Shown: one piece after another, positions 6,590-9,894 of the stretch
Position numbering within the stretch: the stretch's first letter is position 1
Layout: the number at the start of each line of letters is the position of its first letter
NCBI GenBank assembly: GCA_021784535.1
Contig: JAJYHW010000022.1
Location: 1-9,894, forward strand
Reading direction: 5' to 3'
DNA from: a bacterium
GTDB lineage: Bacteria > Patescibacteriota > Microgenomatia > Levybacterales > UBA12049
DNA length: 9,894 nt
Translations under genes and position numbers: made by a program
The notes under the pieces: model-generated
Databases searched by the model: none
Seen by the model: only the letters and a program-made list of their open reading frames with translations
Told to the model about the DNA's origin: nothing

Positions 6590-6917
6590 CGATGTGTTTG
6601 AAGGTTTGCGGGTCTTCAACAACAAGATTGCTTAATATCTTTCTATCAAGTGCGATATTTGCTTTGTGTAGTTTGTCGATAAAGACGCTGTATGAAATAC
6701 CTTCTTTTTTAACAGCTTCACCAATACGGGTAATCCAGAGTGTTCGGAAATCCCGTTTTCTTAATTTACGGCCATGATATGCATATTGACCGGCATGAAG
6801 CGCTGCCTCTTTTGCTACTTTAACCAGCTTACTTTTTGTACCACGGTAACCTTTGGTTAGATCCAAAAGTTTGTTATGTTTTCTTTGTGATACGGTTCCC
6901 CGTTTGATTCTTGCCAT
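6573..6917 (-). CDS. rplT: 50S ribosomal protein L20
   Basis: Binds 23S rRNA and is needed early in large-subunit assembly. The 114 residues show the family pattern: a basic N-terminal extension MARIKRGT, then the GYRG-KSKL segment, the YAYHGRKLRKRDFR-LWI-RI core and the SYS-FI-KL-KA---LDRKILS-L C-terminal domain. It begins 8 bases after rpmI with no ribosome site, so coupling to rpmI is likely. The promoter of the aromatic operon overlaps its 3' end. In E. coli and B. subtilis L20 or its operon is autoregulated; I see no comparable pseudoknot here, but this was not computed. Confidence 0.97.
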   Translation of the reverse strand: MARIKRGTVSQRKHNKLLDLTKGYRGTKSKLVKVAKEAALHAGQYAYHGRKLRKRDFRTLWITRIGEAVKKEGISYSVFIDKLHKANIALDRKILSNLVVEDPQTFKHIVDKVK

Positions 6918-6925
6918 AATTTAAA

Positions 6926-7123
6926 TTATGCTACACCGAGCATTCTTTTTACTCTTTTTGCGAAAGCTCCTTTAAGGACACCAGGTTCTTTTTGGCGTCT
7001 GAGTCTTCTTTTAGATTTATGTAATTTTAAATGACTGCCAAATTGATGTCCAAACATCACTTTTCCGGTTTTGGTAACCTTAAAGCGTTTTGCTGCTGAT
7101 TTTCTAACTTTTTTCTTCGGCAT
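6926..7123 (-). CDS. rpmI: 50S ribosomal protein L35
   Basis: A small, very basic large-subunit protein of 65 residues, the normal length. The start MPKKKVRKSAAKRFKVTKTG and the later KLHKSKRRLRR segment are typical of L35. It overlaps the end of infC by 20 bases in another frame and has one of the clearer ribosome sites here (AAAGGAAAG, 4 bases before the ATG). That site may matter if translation of infC is interrupted upstream. Confidence 0.97.
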   Translation of the reverse strand: MPKKKVRKSAAKRFKVTKTGKVMFGHQFGSHLKLHKSKRRLRRQKEPGVLKGAFAKRVKRMLGVA

Positions 7124-7514
7124 TTTTCTTTCCTTTCTCTACTGATAACATCGCTACCATCTGTCTTCCTTCGAAATGCGCTTCGCGATCAATTTTTGAA
7201 ATATCATTAAGCGCGTCAACGACTTTGTTAATAACGCTTTTTCCAAATTCCGACCGGGTAATTTGTCTACCCCTGAAACGGACGACCAGTCTGATTTTAT
7301 CACCGTCTTCAAGAAATTCTCTTCCCCGCCTGATCATCACCTGCAAGTCATTATCAGACATAAAAGGACCAAGGCGTATTTCCTTGGTCTCGGAAGTTTT
7401 TGCTTTTTTCTTTTCTTCCTGTTTCTTTTTTGCCTGCTGATATAAGAACTTATTGAAATCGATAAGTTTCGCAACAGGTGGCCTGGCTAAAGGTGCTACC
7501 TCTACCAGATCCAA
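7104..7514 (-). CDS. infC: Translation initiation factor IF3, intact 3' part (linker and C-terminal domain)
   Basis: IF3 binds the 30S subunit, prevents premature 50S joining and checks the start codon. This open part encodes the end of the N-terminal domain (DLVEVAPLARPPVAKLIDF), a Lys-rich linker helix and the whole C-terminal domain, with LGPFMSDNDLQVMIRRGREFLEDGDK, VVRFRGRQIT and FEGRQM typical of the family. The only start in the open frame is a TTG at 7514, five bases after an in-frame UAA (7520-7518). The upstream 49 codons, in the same frame, encode the missing IF3 N-terminus. Read through, the gene would be 187 residues from 7667, a normal IF3 length. The stop may be a sequencing error, a real nonsense mutation or a termination-reinitiation site. 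In other bacteria the isolated C-terminal domain keeps most IF3 activity in vitro. Confidence 0.85.
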   Translation of the reverse strand: MDLVEVAPLARPPVAKLIDFNKFLYQQAKKKQEEKKKAKTSETKEIRLGPFMSDNDLQVMIRRGREFLEDGDKIRLVVRFRGRQITRSEFGKSVINKVVDALNDISKIDREAHFEGRQMVAMLSVEKGKKNAEEKS

Positions 7515-7517
7515 CTC

Positions 7518-7667
7518 TTAGATACGGGCAAGTCTTAACGCTTCATCTTTGCTTATGACGCCAATTTGCTTACCTTCGTTATCCAGTACGCGAAGGGGCG
7601 ACGCAAAAATTCTGCTGTTTATCCTATACCTTTTTTCTTGTACTTTGAATTTAGCTCTTTTTATCAA
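7518..7667 (-). pseudogene. infC: Detached 5' part of infC (IF3 N-terminal domain)
   Basis: From a TTG at 7667, overlapping the end of thrS, the frame reads MIKRAKFKVQEKRYRINSRI, continues with an SPLRVLDNEGKQIGV segment, then DEALRLARI and a UAA. RIN-xI and the VLDNEGKQIGV strand are hallmarks of the IF3 N-terminal domain, and ELDLVEVAP continues in the same frame right after the stop, so a single base change explains the break. The cut falls between an alpha-helix and the next beta-strand inside the domain, not at the flexible linker, which argues against a designed split. No ATG or ribosome site is present. A rare start codon is common for infC in other bacteria. Confidence 0.75.
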
Positions 7668-9387
7668 TGTCTTGTAACAATTGTTGTAAAAATGAAGTTA
7701 TCTTGACAAAGCCCAGATCTTCTCCATTTCGCTTCCGGACAGAAATTGCGTCTTCCGCAATCTCTTTGTCCCCTATTATACCCATAAAGGGTACTTTTTG
7801 TAAAGTGGCGTTACGGATTTTGGCCTGGAGACGCTCTGAGCGGATATCTGTTTCAGCTCTAATCCCTGCATTTTGTAATTGTTGAGCAGCTTTCTCAGCG
7901 AATTTGACATGTCTGTCAGTAATTGGAAGGAGTACAACTTGTACCGGTGCAAGCCATAACGGGAATGCCCCGGCGAAATGTTCTATGAGAATTGCGATAA
8001 ATCGTTCTGAGCCAATAATAGCGCGATGAATCATAAATGGGGTTTTTTGTGTGCCGTCTTGATCAATATATGTTAGGCCAAAACGTCCAGGCATAATCAT
8101 ATCAAGCTGTACTGTGGAAATTTGCCATTCACGTCCAAGAGAATCTTTAGCCATAAAATCAAGTTTGGGGCCATAAATGGCAGCTTCTCCAAGGCCTTCT
8201 TTATAAGGCAATTTACTTTCTTCAACAATTTTACGCAGTTTCTTTTCTGCCTTTTCCCATACAGCGTCATCTCCTAGATATTTTTCTGGATATTCTGGAT
8301 CTCTTAGAGATAATCTAATCCAGTAAGTAAATCCATACGCTTTTAATGCTTCATCAACGACCTCAAGTATTTTTCTAAATTCTTCCCCGATTTGCTCTTC
8401 AGTACAAAAACAATGTCCATCATCCTGCGTAAATGCACGTGATCTAAAAAGTCCATTAATTTCTCCTGGTTTTTCATCACGGTATAAAACAGAAAAGTCG
8501 GAAAATTTCATTGGTAATTCACGATAAGACCTGCCACGACTTCCAAATACGATACAATGTTGTGGACAATTCATTGGTTTAAGAAAATATTCTTCTTTTG
8601 CATAGTGCGAATGGACCTCAAACATATCATCTTTATATTTGTCATAATGGCCCGAGATTTTAAATAATTCTGCCCGATTAACGCTGGGCATTGCAGTTTC
8701 TTGATATCCAATTTTTTTGTTCAATTCTCGACTGAAATTATAAACCGCATTTCGCAGCTTTGCACCTTTTGGGGTATATAAAGGCAATCCTGATCCTACT
8801 AAATCGGAAAAAACAATAAGATCTAATTCCTGAGCAAGTTTTCTGTGATCGCGTTTTTTTGCTTCTTTAAGCATTGCAAGATACTCATCAAGTTCCTTTT
8901 GGGTGGGAAAAGCAGTTCCGTAAATGCGTGTCAGCATTTTATTTTTTTCACTTCCGCGCCAATAGGCTCCAGCCATAGAAAGCAGCTTGAAAGCTCCAAT
9001 TTCTTTTTGTGGATTTTCGCTATGTCCACCTCTACAAAGATCTTCAAAATCCCCTGCTTTATAAAGTGTTATTTTTTCTCCTCTTTTAATAATTTCATCA
9101 ATGAGTTCGCGTTTATATTCATTGTTTTTATAAATCTCTTTTGCTTCTTTTTCTGTTACTTCCCGTTTGGTAAAAGCTTTCCAAGTTTTTAAGATTTTTT
9201 GCATTTCATTTTCTATGTAGGGTAAGTTATCTTCGTTGATTGAGTCTGTAAATTCAGCATCATAATAAAATCCATTTTCAATTGCAGGGCCAATGGTAAG
9301 TTTGGTTTTGGGATAGAGATGAAGTATAGCCGCTGCAAGAAGATGCGCTGCTGAGTGCCTCATTTGTTGTAATTCTTTTTCGTTCAT
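7651..9387 (-). CDS. thrS: Threonyl-tRNA synthetase without TGS domain
   Basis: Charges tRNA-Thr and edits Ser-tRNA-Thr. The 578 residues are shorter than the roughly 640 of E. coli because the N-terminal TGS domain is absent. The editing domain is intact: HSAAH (His11, His15) and DLCRGGH (Cys118, His122). The class II core has MNCPQH (zinc ligand Cys274), RDEKPGEINGLFRSR of motif 2, FTQDDGH (His325), and IHRAIIGSERF of motif 3 (His454), followed by the anticodon-binding domain starting near PVQVVLLP. I chose ATG 9387; a TTG at 9402 also opens the frame but lies closer to the terminator. There is no ribosome site before either. Expression is probably controlled by the Thr leader attenuator just upstream. 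infC, rpmI and rplT follow in the widely conserved order. Confidence 0.95.
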   Translation of the reverse strand: MNEKELQQMRHSAAHLLAAAILHLYPKTKLTIGPAIENGFYYDAEFTDSINEDNLPYIENEMQKILKTWKAFTKREVTEKEAKEIYKNNEYKRELIDEIIKRGEKITLYKAGDFEDLCRGGHSENPQKEIGAFKLLSMAGAYWRGSEKNKMLTRIYGTAFPTQKELDEYLAMLKEAKKRDHRKLAQELDLIVFSDLVGSGLPLYTPKGAKLRNAVYNFSRELNKKIGYQETAMPSVNRAELFKISGHYDKYKDDMFEVHSHYAKEEYFLKPMNCPQHCIVFGSRGRSYRELPMKFSDFSVLYRDEKPGEINGLFRSRAFTQDDGHCFCTEEQIGEEFRKILEVVDEALKAYGFTYWIRLSLRDPEYPEKYLGDDAVWEKAEKKLRKIVEESKLPYKEGLGEAAIYGPKLDFMAKDSLGREWQISTVQLDMIMPGRFGLTYIDQDGTQKTPFMIHRAIIGSERFIAILIEHFAGAFPLWLAPVQVVLLPITDRHVKFAEKAAQQLQNAGIRAETDIRSERLQAKIRNATLQKVPFMGIIGDKEIAEDAISVRKRNGEDLGFVKITSFLQQLLQDIDKKS

Positions 9388-9414
9388 ACGTTTATTATAC
9401 AAAGTATAGTATAC

Positions 9415-9438
9415 AAAAAATCCCGATTGAATCGGGAT
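9415..9438 (-). terminator. Intrinsic terminator of the thrS attenuator
   Basis: On the minus strand AUCCCGA (9438-9432) pairs perfectly with UCGGGAU (9426-9420) around a UUCAA loop and is followed by six U (9420-9415). It ends 27 bases before the thrS ATG, so it acts on thrS itself. It could also serve as the terminator of the upstream membrane-protein gene, but a promoter and leader ORF lie in between. Confidence 0.85.
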
Positions 9439-9491
9439 GGATTATCAACACAACAAACCTTCCCTTCATCAGAGAATAGTAGTAGTGATGA
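9434..9491 (-). promoter_or_regulatory. Antiterminator and leader hairpin of the thrS attenuator
   Basis: GGGAAGGUUUGUU (9464-9452) can pair with GAUAAUCCAUCCC (9446-9434), with two mismatches and a GUGUU loop. Its 3' arm takes the CCAUCCC that the terminator needs, so the two hairpins exclude each other. Upstream, UCAUCA (9491-9486) pairs with UGAUGA (9471-9466), the tandem stop codons, holding the three ACU codons in the loop. A ribosome stalled on the Thr codons leaves GGGAAGG free and favours antitermination. One that reaches the UGA would cover GGGAAGG, which begins 4-5 bases after the stop, and favour termination. Pairings were found by eye without energy calculation. Confidence 0.72.
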
Positions 9492-9507
9492 TAATTGCGT
9501 TTGTCAT
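9469..9507 (-). CDS. Threonine leader peptide of the thrS attenuator
   Basis: A 12-codon ORF, MTNAIIITTTIL, ending in tandem UGA codons (9471-9466). Four Thr (three consecutive ACU) and four Ile codons in twelve is a striking bias and resembles E. coli ThrL, which is also rich in Thr and Ile. It lies between a strong promoter and an intrinsic terminator ahead of thrS, so shortage of Thr-tRNA would raise ThrRS synthesis. It has no ribosome site at normal distance; GAGGGAG lies 15 bases upstream but is in the promoter spacer. The ATG is about 3 bases from the predicted transcription start, so it is probably translated from a nearly leaderless message. Confidence 0.82.
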   Translation of the reverse strand: MTNAIIITTTIL

Positions 9508-9516
9508 TCTGTGGCT

Positions 9517-9545
9517 ATCTTACTCCCTCAATGTATAGCTGTCAA
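9517..9545 (-). promoter_or_regulatory. Promoter of the thrS operon
   Basis: A perfect TTGACA (9545-9540), exactly 17 bases of spacer and a weaker TAAGAT (9522-9517). It begins four bases after the stop of the upstream membrane-protein gene. Transcription should begin near 9510, immediately before the leader-peptide ATG. Confidence 0.8.
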
Positions 9546-9549
9546 GGGT

Positions 9550-9783
9550 TTACTTATGGAAATTAGGATTGTTTGCAAAAACGAAATTGATCACTTGGGA
9601 AACAAATGTTCCTACAAACGGGACTAAATTGACATTTTTGGCAATAAGAGCAAGCAGTGTAAAGATAAACGAAAGGCCAATGGTTGCTCCCAGTGCCCAG
9701 GCTATACCACCAAAAAAATTATTAATAATAATTTGTTTTTTTGAGAGCTTACTCGCATTCTCGTAAGGTTGGAGATTTGCCAT
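9550..9783 (-). CDS. Small membrane protein, DUF5665-like
   Basis: A 77-residue protein with a short polar N-terminus, then NNFFGGIAWALGATIGLSFI, a hydrophobic stretch at about 23-48, a turn, and a second hydrophobic stretch LVPFVGTFVSQVINFVFA. The NF-x-G-x3-G-x-G pattern followed by P-x-(V/I)-G resembles DUF5665, a family of small membrane proteins of unknown function; this is recognition by eye. I chose ATG 9783 over the in-frame ATG at 9813 because a promoter (9824-9795) predicts a transcription start near 9788, downstream of 9813. There is no ribosome site before either. I cannot assign a function. Confidence 0.65.
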   Translation of the reverse strand: MANLQPYENASKLSKKQIIINNFFGGIAWALGATIGLSFIFTLLALIAKNVNLVPFVGTFVSQVINFVFANNPNFHK

Positions 9784-9794
9784 AGTTTGATAGT

Positions 9795-9824
9795 AGCATA
9801 TTTTTATTCGCATTTAGAGGTCAA
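9795..9824 (-). promoter_or_regulatory. Probable promoter of the small membrane protein gene
   Basis: TTGACC (9824-9819), an 18-base spacer and TATGCT (9800-9795). The start would fall near 9788, about 5 bases before ATG 9783, again a nearly leaderless arrangement. The -10 is weaker than in the aromatic promoter. Confidence 0.5.
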
Positions 9825-9833
9825 TATCATTAC

Positions 9834-9894
9834 TTATTCCCTGCATTGAAGGATTGTAATTTTCCACTTGTCTTCTTCAGTTGCGTTTTGGTCA
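9834..9894 (-). CDS. Possible 3' end of an upstream gene (partial)
   Basis: Two minus-strand frames are open from the window edge. One ends DKWKITILQCRE at a TAA (9836-9834), the other ends SGKLQSFNAGNK at a TAA followed at once by TGA (9832-9827). About twenty codons each is too little to decide between them or to recognise a family. A gene ending here would fit the same-strand layout and the promoter that follows. Confidence 0.3.
   Translation of the reverse strand, partial: DQNATEEDKWKITILQCRE

Noticed and set aside
942..7885. Plus-strand open frames opposite aroE, aroA, aroB, infC and thrS
   Set aside because: They lie wholly antisense to strongly supported genes, have low-complexity hydrophobic or Ser/Phe-rich content and match no family I know.
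9388..9402. TTG start for thrS at 9402
   Set aside because: It adds five residues of no family relevance and has no ribosome site; ATG 9387 begins the usual conserved sequence.
9388..9549. T-box riboswitch upstream of thrS
   Set aside because: The leader is only about 120 bases, and I saw no stem I and no T-box sequence pairing with a tRNA acceptor end; the Thr-rich ORF explains the region better.
9784..9813. ATG 9813 as start of the small membrane protein
   Set aside because: It lies between the -35 and -10 boxes of the predicted promoter, so it would not be on the transcript.

Overview
The window is AT-rich and densely packed, and every convincing gene reads on the minus strand. By inspection it looks like a Candidate Phyla Radiation (Patescibacteria) genome, possibly Parcubacteria-like. 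The pointers are a threonyl-tRNA synthetase without its TGS domain, a DUF5665-like small membrane protein, many genes with no clear Shine-Dalgarno sequence, and TTCGAA-type mini-repeats between genes. UGA and UAA are both used as ordinary stops, so the standard bacterial code applies. The lineage is an inference; I could not run a phylogeny.

Layout in the direction of transcription (high to low coordinates). At 9834-9894 there may be the tail of another gene. A DUF5665-like membrane protein follows (9550-9783) with its own promoter. Next is the conserved translation operon thrS-infC-rpmI-rplT (9387-6573). A new promoter inside the 3' end of rplT then opens a seven-gene aromatic operon (6355-120): PfkB-family sugar kinase, DAHP synthase-like enzyme, aroB, aroA, aroK, aroE, aroD. 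Most joints in it are 4-base ATGA overlaps. Together these cover the pathway from PEP and a tetrose phosphate to EPSP; chorismate synthase (aroC) is not in the window.

The most notable content is non-coding. Both operons are preceded by what looks like a ribosome-mediated transcription attenuator. Upstream of thrS a tiny ORF (9507-9469) encodes MTNAIIITTTIL, followed by tandem UGA stops, an antiterminator helix and an overlapping intrinsic terminator. Upstream of the aromatic operon another ORF (6549-6472) begins MKIFAQQSYFWFTFFTP, with Tyr, Phe and Trp codons clustered, again followed by mutually exclusive hairpins and an intrinsic terminator. The leader codons match the downstream genes: Thr for ThrRS, Tyr/Phe/Trp for the shikimate pathway. 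Both leader ORFs begin only a few nucleotides after the start site predicted from TTGACA-17-(-10) promoters, so they look nearly leaderless.

Other oddities are: infC is interrupted by an in-frame UAA inside the IF3 N-terminal domain; a PfkB kinase is embedded at the head of the shikimate operon; the DAHP synthase-like enzyme is divergent and lacks a regulatory domain; AroA has Ala at the position equivalent to E. coli Gly96; and a TTCGAA repeat appears to have extended the end of aroD.
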